This document shows positions 45,515 to 54,355 of a stretch of DNA of 64,000 nucleotides, in pieces. Where the stretch lies: NCBI RefSeq assembly GCF_003293595.1, contig NZ_CP022162.1, positions 156,346 through 220,345 of the forward strand, in the 5' to 3' direction. The position numbers and the translations under genes are program-made. Each line of letters opens with the position of its first letter. Position 1 is the stretch's first letter. A model generated the notes under the pieces. It was not told the DNA's origin and searched no databases. It worked only from the letters and a program-made list of their open reading frames with translations. Source of the stretch: Microbacterium sp. PM5. GTDB lineage: Bacteria; Actinomycetota; Actinomycetes; Actinomycetales; Microbacteriaceae.

Positions 45515-46252
45515 ATGACCGAGAACGCACCGGCACGCGCCTGGCGGGTCGTGCTCGAGAAGATCGAGGCCGACCTGCTCAGCGGTGCGCTCGGACCGGG
45601 CGATCGTCTGCAGCCCGAGCGCGAGTTGGCGGCCACACTCGGTGTCGGCCGTTCCAGCGTGCGCGAGGCTCTTCGGGTCCTGGAGGTGATGGGGCTCATC
45701 CGCACCGCAACGGGATCCGGGCCGACGGCGGGCGCGATCGTGACGGCGACGCCGCACGGCGGGCTGGCGCAACTCCTGCGTCTGCAGGTCGCTGCCCATG
45801 GCTTTCCCATCCCGGACGTGTACGAGACGCGACTTCTGCTGGAGGAGTGGGCCGTCGCCCACCTGGCAGACATCGACGAGCCCGACCTCACGGAGGCGCG
45901 GGCCACTTTCACCGCCATGGAGGACGAACAGCTGACTGCTGACGACTTCCTCGCGCTCGACGCCCAGTTCCACCTGCGCTTGACGGATGCCGCCGGAAAT
46001 CTCGTGGTCGCCGCGACGATGGCCGGTCTTCGCACGACGATCGAGAGCTATATCCGTGCCGGTGCGCGCCGGATCTCCGACTGGGACACGACCGTCCAGC
46101 GGCTGCACCGCGAGCACGGCGATATCCTCGCCGCGATCGAGTCCGGCGACGCGGAGCGTGCGCGCGAGCTCGTGCGCGCCCACATCACCGCCTACTATGC
46201 GGATGCCGGGTTGCCGGCACCCTCGACCGCCGTGGTGGCCGTCGACGGCTGA
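45515..46252 (+). CDS. FadR-subfamily GntR transcriptional regulator
   Basis: A 245-residue regulator with a winged helix (LQPERELAATLGVGRSSVREALRVLE, here residues about 28-55) and a helical FCD effector domain with metal-site His residues (LDAQFHLRLTDAAGN and the later REHGDILAAI, AHITAYY). FCD members sense small organic acids such as lactate, pyruvate or gluconate. GGGGAGA precedes the ATG. A candidate operator lies just upstream of it, and the neighbouring DUF1295 gene is divergent. No target operon is identifiable here. Confidence 0.88.
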   Translation: MTENAPARAWRVVLEKIEADLLSGALGPGDRLQPERELAATLGVGRSSVREALRVLEVMGLIRTATGSGPTAGAIVTATPHGGLAQLLRLQVAAHGFPIPDVYETRLLLEEWAVAHLADIDEPDLTEARATFTAMEDEQLTADDFLALDAQFHLRLTDAAGNLVVAATMAGLRTTIESYIRAGARRISDWDTTVQRLHREHGDILAAIESGDAERARELVRAHITAYYADAGLPAPSTAVVAVDG

Positions 46253-46254
46253 CG

Positions 46255-47019
46255 TCAGCGACGGGGGAGCGTCGGGATCAGCTCGGTGAGATAAGCGGAG
46301 GTGTGCTCCCACCCCTCCACGGCCTGGCAGGTCACACCCATCGCGAGGACGGGGTAGTCGTTGCCGTGCTCGTCGAGGCGATCGCCGACGAACAGCATGT
46401 CATCGAGCGAGATGCCGGTGACCTCGGCGAGCTTGCGCATGCCGTACGCCTTGTCGATGCCGCGGTGGGTGATGTCGACCGACGTCGAGCCGCCGGAGCG
46501 GACCTCGAGATCGGGAATGCGCGCGGCGACCGCGTCGCGCAGCGCGTTCTTCTTCTCGCCCGTCGGGTCCCAGGCCATCTTCGCCTCGAGGGGAGCTGTC
46601 TGCCCGAGCGCGGAGAAAGTGACCTGCGAGCCGCGATCCTCCAGGATGTCTCCCCACGGCTCGGCCTCCCACAGGCCCAGGCGACGGGCCTCTTCCTCGA
46701 CGGCGGTGAGGGCGCGCGACTTCTCGTCGTCGGTGAGGGCGTGCGCGTAGACCGTGCGGACGCCACCCTCCTCGAGTCGGTAGTACTGCGTCCCGCACGT
46801 GGGCATGAGGTGGAAGCGGTCGAGGGTCGCGGCATCCGCCGCCGGAAGCCGCTCGACGACCTGCGACTGGAACTGCTGCAGCTGGCCGCCCGAGATGATG
46901 GCCACCTCGACGCGCGTCGCGAGCTCGAGTAAGAGCTCTCCGATGCGGGGATCGATGGCGCTCTTGGAAGGAGCCAGCGTGTCGTCGAGATCGAACGCGA
47001 TCAGGCGGGGGGTGGTCAT
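46255..47019 (-). CDS. HAD-IIB hydrolase, phosphomannomutase-like
   Basis: A 254-residue HAD phosphatase or mutase. Motif I is LIAFDLDDTLAPSK (nucleophile Asp), motif II is VAIISGGQLQQF, a cap domain follows, then DITHRGIDKAYGMRKL (motif III Lys) and VGDRLDEHGNDYPV (motif IV). The closest pattern is the eukaryotic-type phosphomannomutase branch, so a sugar-phosphate substrate is likely, but a plain phosphatase is equally possible. The ATG is supported by GGGAG upstream. It converges on the FadR-type gene with 2 bases between stops. Confidence 0.82.
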   Translation of the reverse strand: MTTPRLIAFDLDDTLAPSKSAIDPRIGELLLELATRVEVAIISGGQLQQFQSQVVERLPAADAATLDRFHLMPTCGTQYYRLEEGGVRTVYAHALTDDEKSRALTAVEEEARRLGLWEAEPWGDILEDRGSQVTFSALGQTAPLEAKMAWDPTGEKKNALRDAVAARIPDLEVRSGGSTSVDITHRGIDKAYGMRKLAEVTGISLDDMLFVGDRLDEHGNDYPVLAMGVTCQAVEGWEHTSAYLTELIPTLPRR

Positions 47020-47043
47020 CGGGTGCTCCCATCCGGTGAATGA

Positions 47044-47082
47044 GCAAGGAAAGGCCCCGCCGGATCTCTCCAGGCGGAGCCT
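47044..47082 (-). terminator. Terminator of the tRNA-Pro transcript
   Basis: Read on the minus strand, AGGCTCCGCC (47082-47073) pairs with GGCGGGGCCT (47061-47052) with one G-U pair, and is followed by TTCCTTGC. It lies 9 bases after the tRNA 3' end. Confidence 0.7.
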
Positions 47083-47090
47083 CTCTGCTG

Positions 47091-47164
<74 letters not shown>

Positions 47165-47180
47165 TGGCAACCCTCCGAGT

Positions 47181-48176
47181 CTACCCCGTCGATGCCTCCC
47201 GTGACGAATCGAGCAGGCTGTCGTCCTCGCGACGCGCGCGCAGCGTGAGCACCGACGCTTCGGGACGGCATCCGAAGCGCACCGGAGCGTAGATCGAGTG
47301 TCCGAGCCCGGCCGAGACGTTCAGCGGCACGCGGCGTCCGGCAGCCGCCCAAGTGCTCAGACCGCGGGCCTGGTCGAGGGGGATGTCGCAGTTGGCCACC
47401 AGGGCGGAGGGGGAGAAGGGGATGCGCACCTGACCGCCGTGCGTGTGTCCGGCGAAGATCGCCTGGGCGCCCAGTTCGACGAATCGGTCCAAGACGCGTC
47501 GGTACGGCGCGTGCGTCACACCGATCACGAGGTCCGCATCCCGTGCAGAACGCAAGAGCCGACCGCGTCGGGCGCCCTCTATCGCGGCAGGCAGAGCCGG
47601 CAGATCGTCCCACTCGCGGTGCGCGTCGCTGACTCCGAAGGTCTCCAGCCGCAGGCCGCCGGCCTCGACAACAGCCGCGGTGTTGTTCAGGTTCGTCCAG
47701 CCGAGCTCATCGGTGAAGTAGGCGTCCATGGCTGCCGTGTCCAGCCCCACGACGTTGCGCGGACCGGCCGACGGCCCGCGGAAGTAGTTGAGAGGATTCC
47801 GGGCCGACGGTCCGCTCACGTCGTTCGAGCCATGGACGAAGAGTCCCGGCACACTGCGCAGGGGCGCGAACGCGGCACGGATGCCCTTCAACCCCTCGGC
47901 ATGGCCGAGATTGTCTCCGGTGTTCACGACGAGATCGGGTCGGACCGCGTCGGCGAGCAGGGCGATCCACTGCTGCTTGCGATGCTGCCACGGAGCCATA
48001 TGGGCATCCGAAAGATGGAGCACCGTCAGCGACGGAGAACCGACCGGAAGGATGTCGAGCTCATGCCGACGGACCGTGAAGAGGAAGCGTTCGATGCAGG
48101 TGCCCCAGACGGCAGCTCCGACGGCCACCGCCCCCGCCGCCGAGAGGGCGGCGAGGGCGGTGCGCGCGGGCGTCAC
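47181..48176 (-). CDS. Metallophosphoesterase, membrane-anchored
   Basis: A calcineurin-type phosphoesterase of 331 residues with an N-terminal membrane helix ([19 protein letters not shown]). The metal ligands are in [24 protein letters not shown] and [12 protein letters not shown]. The substrate is unknown. Several actinobacterial relatives sit just after a class A penicillin-binding protein, as here, where the GTG overlaps the stop of that gene by four bases. A role at the cell envelope is therefore likely. The tRNA-Pro gene follows in the same direction after 16 bases. Confidence 0.87.
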   Translation of the reverse strand: MTPARTALAALSAAGAVAVGAAVWGTCIERFLFTVRRHELDILPVGSPSLTVLHLSDAHMAPWQHRKQQWIALLADAVRPDLVVNTGDNLGHAEGLKGIRAAFAPLRSVPGLFVHGSNDVSGPSARNPLNYFRGPSAGPRNVVGLDTAAMDAYFTDELGWTNLNNTAAVVEAGGLRLETFGVSDAHREWDDLPALPAAIEGARRGRLLRSARDADLVIGVTHAPYRRVLDRFVELGAQAIFAGHTHGGQVRIPFSPSALVANCDIPLDQARGLSTWAAAGRRVPLNVSAGLGHSIYAPVRFGCRPEASVLTLRARREDDSLLDSSREASTG

Positions 48177-50752
48177 GGACGTCCGCCGCAGTTCTTGGCC
48201 TGGTACTGCACGGTGATCTGCGTGCTGCGGTTGACGACCGTTCCCGCGGCGGGATTCGTGCCGGTCACGGTGCCGTTGTCATCGGCGGTCGGCGAGGCGG
48301 TGCACTGCTGGGCGACATTGCTGAAGCCCTGCGCCTTCAGTGTGTTCACGGCATCCGCGGGCTTGCCGCTCACGGCCGGAACGGCGATCCCCTGCCCGTT
48401 GCTGGGACGGATCGTGACGGTCGTGCCGCCGGCGACCTTGCCCGCACCGGGGTCCTGCTGGACGATGGTGCCCGCGGCTTCGGTTCCGTCGACCGGGTCG
48501 CCCACCGTCACCGAGAATCCGGCCGTGCTCAGCGTCTGCTGCGCCTGGTCGATGGTCATGCCGATCACCGACGGCAGATCTGTCAGCTGGCGCTTGGTCA
48601 GCGCGGCATCCGGGTCGGGGAAGCGATCGCCGCCGTACTTGGCGTTCGCGGCCCCCTGCATCGCCGGCCAGATGGAGTTGCGGATCTTGGAGAGTACGTA
48701 GCCGTTCTCGTAGTGATCGCTGAGGAGGTCGGTGCCTTCGACGTTTCCGACCCAGACGACGGTCGCGACCTTGGTCGACGAGCCGTCCATCCAGGTGTGC
48801 AGGTACTCGTGGATACCGGTCTTGCCGAACACGGGGACGCCGTCGCCGATCTGGGCGCCGGAGCCGGTGCCCGTCATGACGCCCTGCAGCGTGTACGCCG
48901 CCGTCGCCGCGACCGCCTCGCTCATCGCGGGCTGGCAGGTGATCTGCGGGGTGATGTCCTTGCCTTGCGCATCGAGCGCCTTGTCGATCGCCTTCGAGGG
49001 GCACAGCGTGCCCTTGGCGGCCACCGAGGCGTAGACCTGGGCCATGTCGATCGGAGCAACGGCCTGATCGCCGAGCACGTTGTAGGCGTAGTTCGTGGTG
49101 TCCAGCGCTCCGCCGCTGCCCGTCATCACGCCCATCTTCATCGCCAGCCGGTTCGTGCTGCAGACGGAGATCTTCTCCGCCATCGTGAGGAATCCGGAGT
49201 TCAGGGAGTCGCGCGTGAAGTTGTACACGGTACCCACGTAGCCCGAGTTGTTCTCGAAGTTTCCGATCTGTCCGTTGCCGTTGTTGCCCGCGACGACGTT
49301 CTGGATCGTCCCGTCGCACTGGTCGACCTTCTTCGGGCCGATGCGCCCGTTCAGGGTCTCGTTGACCGAGTGTCCCTGCTCGAGCCAGTTGAGCAGACTG
49401 AAGATCTTGTAGGTCGAACCCGCCGAGTGACCGCCGCCGCCACCGTTGTCGGCGCGCACGTTGTAGTTGACCTGTGTGGTGGGTCCGTTGACGGCGGCAT
49501 CGTCCGTCGAGAACGGGCGGTTCTGCACCATGGAGAGAATGCGCCCCGTGCCGACCTCCACCTGCACGGCGGACGCGCCCAGGTTCATGTAGTCGACATG
49601 GGCGGGCACGATGGAGATGGCCTTCAGGCCCTCGTCCTGCAGCGTCGGGTCGAGCGTCGTGTAGATCTTCATCCCGCCGCGACGCAGGTTCGCCGCGCGC
49701 GTGTCTTCGTCGGCGCCGAAGGCGGGGTCGTTGAGCAGAATGGTGCGCACGTACTCGCAGAAGAACTCGGCGCCCGTCGCGTTCTGGCAGCCCTGGCTGC
49801 GGTTCGTGATGTTGGGTGTGATGGGCGAGGCCATCGCGTCGTCGTACTCCTGCTGCGAGATCTTGCCGTTGGCCAGCATGCGGCCCAGCACGTAGTTGCG
49901 TCGGTCGAGGGTGAGGGAGTACCCGTCGGCCTGGCTGTTGATCGGGTTACCGGCCTTGTCGGTCGTCGACCCTTCCGGCATATCGATGCGGTAGACGTTG
50001 GGAGCCTGCACCATGCCGGCGATCGTGGCCGCCTGTGCGATCGTCAGGTCTGCTGCCGACACGCCGAAGTAGTGTTCGGCCGCCGCGCCGATGCCGTAGA
50101 CGAGGCCGCCGAAGTTGGTGATGTTGAGGTAGCCCAGCAGGATCTCATCCTTGGAGTACTGCTTCTCGAGCTGGATCGCGTATCGCATCTCCTGCAGCTT
50201 GCGCTGGTAGCCCTCGGACCCCTGGTTGGCCGTCGTCGTGGCGTAGCATGCGGCGACTTCGTCGGAGTTCTGCGCCTTGCTCTCACAGTTCTGCTGCAGC
50301 ACGTTCTTGACGTACTGCTGGGTGATCGACGAGCCTCCGCGGTTGGAACCGTTGGAGGCGTTGCCCACGAGCGCGCTCAGGGTGCCGACGAGGTCGACGC
50401 CGCCGTGCGTGTAGAAGTTCTTGTCCTCGCTGGAGGTGATTGCGTCGTACATCACCGGGTTGACCTGGTCGAACGTCACCGGGATGCGGTTCTGGTCGTA
50501 GAACTCCGCCATCAGTGCGTCGTTGCCGTTCGCGTCCTTGCGGTACATCTCGGTCGGCAGCATGAGCGGATCGATCTGGAGGAAGCCCGGCATGTTCTCG
50601 AACGTGTCGAGTGCGCTGGAAGCGGCGTAGCCGGAGACCGCGATCGCCGGTGTCACGGTGGCCGTGACGAGGATGCCGGCGATGGCGCTCAGACCGACGA
50701 GTCCCGCAATGCCACCGAGCACACCGGTGGCCGTCCGTTTGAGTTGGGGCAT
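48173..50752 (-). CDS. Class A penicillin-binding protein with two PASTA domains
   Basis: A bifunctional peptidoglycan glycosyltransferase and DD-transpeptidase, 859 residues (PonA-like). One N-terminal membrane helix is followed by the GT51 domain (SSEDKNFYTHGGVD with the catalytic Glu, then GGSSITQQYVKNVL) and the transpeptidase domain with SxxK in AGSTYKIF, SxN in CSTNRLA and FGKTGIHEY. Two C-terminal PASTA repeats follow (DLPSVIGMTIDQAQ and VPAVSGKPADAV). The ATG at 50752 follows TACGAT on the minus strand (50765-50760) by 7 bases, so it is probably leaderless. Phosphorylation by the PASTA kinase at 13.2 kb is possible but not shown. Confidence 0.94.
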   Translation of the reverse strand: MPQLKRTATGVLGGIAGLVGLSAIAGILVTATVTPAIAVSGYAASSALDTFENMPGFLQIDPLMLPTEMYRKDANGNDALMAEFYDQNRIPVTFDQVNPVMYDAITSSEDKNFYTHGGVDLVGTLSALVGNASNGSNRGGSSITQQYVKNVLQQNCESKAQNSDEVAACYATTTANQGSEGYQRKLQEMRYAIQLEKQYSKDEILLGYLNITNFGGLVYGIGAAAEHYFGVSAADLTIAQAATIAGMVQAPNVYRIDMPEGSTTDKAGNPINSQADGYSLTLDRRNYVLGRMLANGKISQQEYDDAMASPITPNITNRSQGCQNATGAEFFCEYVRTILLNDPAFGADEDTRAANLRRGGMKIYTTLDPTLQDEGLKAISIVPAHVDYMNLGASAVQVEVGTGRILSMVQNRPFSTDDAAVNGPTTQVNYNVRADNGGGGGHSAGSTYKIFSLLNWLEQGHSVNETLNGRIGPKKVDQCDGTIQNVVAGNNGNGQIGNFENNSGYVGTVYNFTRDSLNSGFLTMAEKISVCSTNRLAMKMGVMTGSGGALDTTNYAYNVLGDQAVAPIDMAQVYASVAAKGTLCPSKAIDKALDAQGKDITPQITCQPAMSEAVAATAAYTLQGVMTGTGSGAQIGDGVPVFGKTGIHEYLHTWMDGSSTKVATVVWVGNVEGTDLLSDHYENGYVLSKIRNSIWPAMQGAANAKYGGDRFPDPDAALTKRQLTDLPSVIGMTIDQAQQTLSTAGFSVTVGDPVDGTEAAGTIVQQDPGAGKVAGGTTVTIRPSNGQGIAVPAVSGKPADAVNTLKAQGFSNVAQQCTASPTADDNGTVTGTNPAAGTVVNRSTQITVQYQAKNCGGRP

Positions 50753-50838
50753 AGGCTTGATCGTAAGGGAGAACCCTGGGGGATCCCTCGGTGCGCGCGG
50801 GCGCGCCACCACTGGCTACACCGAATCCGGGAGTCCGC

Positions 50839-51057
50839 ATGACCACGTGGGAGTACCTCACGACCCCTCTGCTGATCCACAACACCGCCGCGATCCTCAA
50901 CAACTGGGGCAAGCAGGGGTGGGAACTGGTTCAGGTCGTCCCCGGACCCGAAGGTGGACTCGTCGCGTACTTCAAGCGCCCCGTCGGCGCGGGCACCGCG
51001 AACGCGGGCCTCGGCGCGGCGGCGGTCGCCGCCCAGCAGTTCGGGGAGGACGCATGA
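50839..51057 (+). CDS. Small DUF4177-type protein
   Basis: A 72-residue protein beginning MTTWEYLTTPLLIHN with a conserved-looking core NNWGKQGWELVQVVPGPEGG, typical of the small DUF4177 family of unknown function. An Ala/Gly-rich tail follows. It has no signal peptide or membrane helix. It starts 87 bases from the divergent penicillin-binding protein gene and overlaps the RidA gene by four bases. In related actinobacteria this trio is commonly adjacent, as I recall. Confidence 0.78.
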   Translation: MTTWEYLTTPLLIHNTAAILNNWGKQGWELVQVVPGPEGGLVAYFKRPVGAGTANAGLGAAAVAAQQFGEDA

Positions 51058-51521
51058 GCATCGCCGCCCGTCTGAATGAGCTCGGCATCGAGCTCCCCTC
51101 CGTGGTTCCTCCGGTCGCGTCGTACGTCCCCGCCGTCGTTCACGGCGATCTCGTCTACACCTCGGGCCAGTTGCCGATGGTCTCGGGTGCGCTGCCGGCC
51201 ACAGGCAAGGTCGGCGAGGGAGACGGGCTGGTTGCGGCATCCGACGCCAAGAACCTGGCGCGCCAGAGCGCGCTGAACGCCCTCGCGGCGGCGGCAGCCG
51301 TCGTGGGCGACATCGATCGGCTGGTGGGCGTCGTCAAGGTGACCGGGTTCGTCGCGTCCGTGCCGGAGTTCACCGGTCAGCCCGGTGTCATCAACGGCGC
51401 CAGCGATGTGCTCGGCGACATCTTCGGTGACGCCGGACGCCATGCCCGTTCCGCCGTCGGCGTGCCGGTGCTGCCGCTGGACAGCCCCGTCGAGGTCGAG
51501 GTCGTCTTCTCCATCGCCTGA
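51054..51521 (+). CDS. RidA-family protein
   Basis: A 155-residue member of the YjgF/YER057c/UK114 family. Canonical members hydrolyse reactive enamines and imines made by PLP enzymes. Landmarks are LVYTSGQLPMVSG near the start, NALAAAAAVVGDIDRLVGVVKV and the C-terminal ARSAVGVPVLPLDSPVEVEV. The Arg-Glu pair of active deaminases is not clearly in place at the C-terminus, where SAVGV precedes the loop without the usual R, so activity is uncertain. It is coupled to the DUF4177 gene. Confidence 0.87.
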   Translation: MSIAARLNELGIELPSVVPPVASYVPAVVHGDLVYTSGQLPMVSGALPATGKVGEGDGLVAASDAKNLARQSALNALAAAAAVVGDIDRLVGVVKVTGFVASVPEFTGQPGVINGASDVLGDIFGDAGRHARSAVGVPVLPLDSPVEVEVVFSIA

Positions 51522-51574
51522 TCCTCGTGCACCCACCCGTTGCGCGGAGGCGATGACGCCGCCAGGGTGGAGGT

Positions 51575-51946
51575 ATGCCGTTCCTCGCTCTGCTGGTCTT
51601 CGTCATCATGGTCGCCGCGCTCGTCGATGCGATCACGAGGCGCGACGATCAGGTGCGCCACCTGCCGAAGTTCGCCTGGATCATCTTCATCATCCTGCTG
51701 CCCCTCGTGGGATCGGTCCTCTGGTTCGCGCTCGGTCGCGAATGGGGCAGGGCGTCCGAACCGATGAGCTTCGGCGACCCTCGACGGTGGTCACGTGAGG
51801 CGGAGCCGCCGGCCGCGGCATCCCCGATGCGCGATACCCGCACGACCGAGCAGCAGCTGGCCGATCTCGCGCGGGAGGAGCGTGCTGCGCGCCTCGAGGC
51901 GGAGATCCGGCGGCGCCGGTCGGCACAGGAGGACGGCGCGAACTGA
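51575..51946 (+). CDS. PLD-nuclease-N-terminal-type membrane protein
   Basis: A 123-residue protein with two membrane helices (LALLVFVIMVAALVDAIT and FAWIIFIILLPLVGSVLWFAL) separated by a short charged loop, the PLDc_N pattern seen at the start of cardiolipin synthases but here standing alone. A charged tail of about 60 residues follows and ends in a Glu/Arg-rich helix (EQQLADLAREERAARLEAEI). The function is unknown. The ATG is directly preceded by GGAGGT with little spacing. Confidence 0.8.
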   Translation: MPFLALLVFVIMVAALVDAITRRDDQVRHLPKFAWIIFIILLPLVGSVLWFALGREWGRASEPMSFGDPRRWSREAEPPAAASPMRDTRTTEQQLADLAREERAARLEAEIRRRRSAQEDGAN

Positions 51947-51960
51947 CGCGCCGCCCTCCG

Positions 51961-51979
51961 ATCGGCCGCGGCGGCCGAT
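51961..51979. terminator. Hairpin between convergent genes
   Basis: ATCGGCCG (51961-51968) pairs with CGGCCGAT (51972-51979) around a 3-base loop, in the 39-base gap between the PLDc_N gene and acsA. It probably stops transcription from both sides. Confidence 0.5.
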
Positions 51980-51985
51980 GGGGCC

Positions 51986-53956
51986 CTACTTCTTCGTGAC
52001 CTTCGACTGGATCGTCGACATGACCATGGTGTCGGCCAGCGTCGTGGTGTCGCCGACCTCGCGTCCCTCGGCCACGTCGCGCAGGAGCCGACGCATGATC
52101 TTTCCGGAGCGGGTCTTCGGCAGCTCGGTGACGATGTACACATCACGCGGGCGTGCGATGGGGCCGATCTGCTCGCCGACCCACCGGCGGAGGACGTCCA
52201 CGATGCCGTCGACGTCGTGCGCCTTGAGGAACGACTCCTTCAGCACGCAGAACGCGACCACCGCCTGGCCCGTCGTGTCGTCGGCGGCACCGACCACCGC
52301 GGCCTCGGCCACCGCTTCGTTGCCCACGAGCGCCGACTCGATCTCTGTCGTCGACAGACGGTGCCCGGACACGTTCATCACGTCGTCGACCCGGCCGAGG
52401 AACCAGACGTCGCCGTCATCGTCCAGGCGCGCGCCGTCGCCCGCGAAGTAGAAGCCCTTGTCTTGGAACTTCTCCCAATAGGTCTCGACAAACCGTTCCG
52501 GGTCGCCCCAGATGCCGCGCAGCATCGAGGGCCACGGCTTCGTGATGACCAGCAGGCCCCCGTTGCCGTTGCCGACGTGCGTGCCTTCGTCGTCGACGAC
52601 GTCGATGCCGATTCCGGGAAGCGGCACCTGAGCCGATCCCGGCTTGGTCTCGGTGACTCCGGGCAGTGCCGACACCATGATCGCGCCCGTCTCGGTCTGC
52701 CACCACGTGTCGACGATGGGGGCCGCATCACCGCCGATGATCGATCGGTACCACATCCATGCCTCGGGGTTGATGGGCTCGCCCACAGAGCCGAGGAGAC
52801 GCAGCGAGGACAGATCGAACTTCTGCGGGATCTCGCGGCCGAGCTTCATGAACGAACGGATCGCCGTCGGCGCGGTGTACAGGATGGTCACGCCGTACTT
52901 CTCCACCAGTTCCCACCACCGGCCCGGATGCGGCGCGTCGGGCGTGCCCTCGTAGAGCACCTGGGTGGCGCCGTTGGCGAGCGGACCGTACGTGACGTAG
53001 GAGTGCCCGGTGATCCAGCCGATGTCGGCCGTGCACCAGAAGACGTCCGAGGCCGGGTGCAGGTCGTGCACGACCCGGTTGGTGAACGCCGCCTGCGTCA
53101 GATAGCCGCCCGAGGTGTGCAGAATGCCTTTGGGCTTTCCGGTCGTGCCCGAGGTGTAGAGGATGAACAGCGGGTTCTCCGCCGGGAACGGCTGCGCCTC
53201 GTGCTCGGCGGATGCCGCGGGAACCGCTTCGTGCCACCAGATGTCTCGGCCCTCGGTCCAGGAGATCTCGTTGTCCGTGCGGCGCACCACCAGCACGTGC
53301 TCCACGCTCTCCTGCAGCCCCTCGCCGCGGTCGCCCAGGGCCTGGTCCACGGCCGGCTTGAGGGGCGAGACACGTCCCTTGCGGTATCCGCCGTCGGCGG
53401 TGATAACGAGTTTCGCTCCCGCGTCGTCGATGCGCGAGCGCAGGCTGTCGGCCGAGAACCCGCCGAAGATCACGGAGTGGATGGCGCCGATGCGGGCGAC
53501 CGCGAGCATCGCGACGATCGCTTCGGGGATCATCGGCAGGTAGATGGCGACGCGGTCGCCGGCTCCGATGCCGAGCTGCTCCAGCACGTTCGCCGTCCGC
53601 TTGACCTCCTCGGTCAGCTCGGCGTAGGTGATGCGGCGCTCATCGCCGGGCTCGCCTTCCCACAGCAGCGCGACGCGGTCGCCGTTGCCGGCCGCGACAT
53701 GGCGGTCGAGGCAGTTGTACGCCACGTTCAGCTCGCCGTCGGCGAACCACTGGGCGAACGGCGGGTTCGTCCAATCGAGGACCTGGGTGAACGGGGTGTG
53801 CCAGTGCAGGCTCCGGGCCTGCTCCGCCCAGAAGCCGTCGCGGTCGGCATCCGCCTGCGTGTACAGACCGGCGGTGGCGACGGCATCCGCGGCGAACTCG
53901 GGGGAGGGGGCGAACCGGCGGGTTTCATTCAGCAGGTGGTCGATCTGGCTGCTCAT
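51986..53956 (-). CDS. acsA: Acetyl-CoA synthetase
   Basis: Activates acetate to acetyl-CoA via acetyl-AMP, 656 residues. It shows the ANL superfamily P-loop (LFILYTSGTTGKPKGILH), the DTWWQTETGAIM motif and GFYFAGDGARLDDDGDVW. The C-terminal regulatory Lys is in LPKTRSGKIMRRLLRD, the usual acetylation site in this family. AAAGGAG lies 8 bases before the ATG. It complements pta-ackA at the other end of the window. It is convergent with the PLDc_N gene. In Mycobacterium tuberculosis acs is also near the 6C RNA and tad genes, as here. Confidence 0.95.
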   Translation of the reverse strand: MSSQIDHLLNETRRFAPSPEFAADAVATAGLYTQADADRDGFWAEQARSLHWHTPFTQVLDWTNPPFAQWFADGELNVAYNCLDRHVAAGNGDRVALLWEGEPGDERRITYAELTEEVKRTANVLEQLGIGAGDRVAIYLPMIPEAIVAMLAVARIGAIHSVIFGGFSADSLRSRIDDAGAKLVITADGGYRKGRVSPLKPAVDQALGDRGEGLQESVEHVLVVRRTDNEISWTEGRDIWWHEAVPAASAEHEAQPFPAENPLFILYTSGTTGKPKGILHTSGGYLTQAAFTNRVVHDLHPASDVFWCTADIGWITGHSYVTYGPLANGATQVLYEGTPDAPHPGRWWELVEKYGVTILYTAPTAIRSFMKLGREIPQKFDLSSLRLLGSVGEPINPEAWMWYRSIIGGDAAPIVDTWWQTETGAIMVSALPGVTETKPGSAQVPLPGIGIDVVDDEGTHVGNGNGGLLVITKPWPSMLRGIWGDPERFVETYWEKFQDKGFYFAGDGARLDDDGDVWFLGRVDDVMNVSGHRLSTTEIESALVGNEAVAEAAVVGAADDTTGQAVVAFCVLKESFLKAHDVDGIVDVLRRWVGEQIGPIARPRDVYIVTELPKTRSGKIMRRLLRDVAEGREVGDTTTLADTMVMSTIQSKVTKK

Positions 53957-54151
53957 CTGCGCGCTCCTTTGCGGCGGTGGCGGGATCGGGTCCCGGACGA
54001 CTCACGAAATCTAGCGACCGCGACCGACACGGCACTACCTCCGGAAGGAGGGGGCGAGCCCTGCGGCGCGGGTCCGTGGTTTCACCGATATATCAGCGTC
54101 GACACGCGTTTTCGAGTGGAGCGGGGCTGGACGTCTGCGTATGCTCGATCC

Positions 54152-54256
54152 GGCCGAACTTCGATTCAGGCAGCGCGACTCCCGACCACCCCCGATTCCG
54201 GGATGTCGCGTGGCGGCATCCCATCTCCCCCTATGGGATGCCGCCTTCTCTCTTTC
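54152..54256 (+). ncRNA. 6C-type small RNA
   Basis: Two strong hairpins with C-rich loops stand in the 399-base gap between acsA and tadA. Hairpin 1 pairs CGCGACTCCCG (54174-54184) with CGGGATGTCGCG (54199-54210, one bulge); its loop is ACCACCCCCGATTC. Hairpin 2 pairs GGCGGCATCCCAT (54212-54224) with ATGGGATGCCGCC (54233-54245); its loop is CTCCCCCT. A T-rich tail follows (54246-54256). TATGCT (54140-54145) is a -10. The fold and its place next to tad genes match the actinobacterial 6C RNA. Each loop has five consecutive Cs rather than six. Confidence 0.75.
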
Positions 54257-54355
54257 CGCCCCGTCGGCTCCTCCCCAGGGAGGGCGATCGCTGCGTTCCT
54301 CACGGGTGAGGTCGCGCCCGGCCGTCGCCGCGCGCCGCGCACGTAGCGTCGGGGT

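Noticed and set aside
48713..50842. A 709-codon open frame antisense to the penicillin-binding protein gene
   Set aside because: The sense strand has all catalytic motifs; the antisense product has none.
52217..54346. A 709-codon open frame antisense to acsA reaching into the 6C region
   Set aside because: Arg/Val/Asp-rich shadow without start signals; it would also run across the RNA gene and its terminator.
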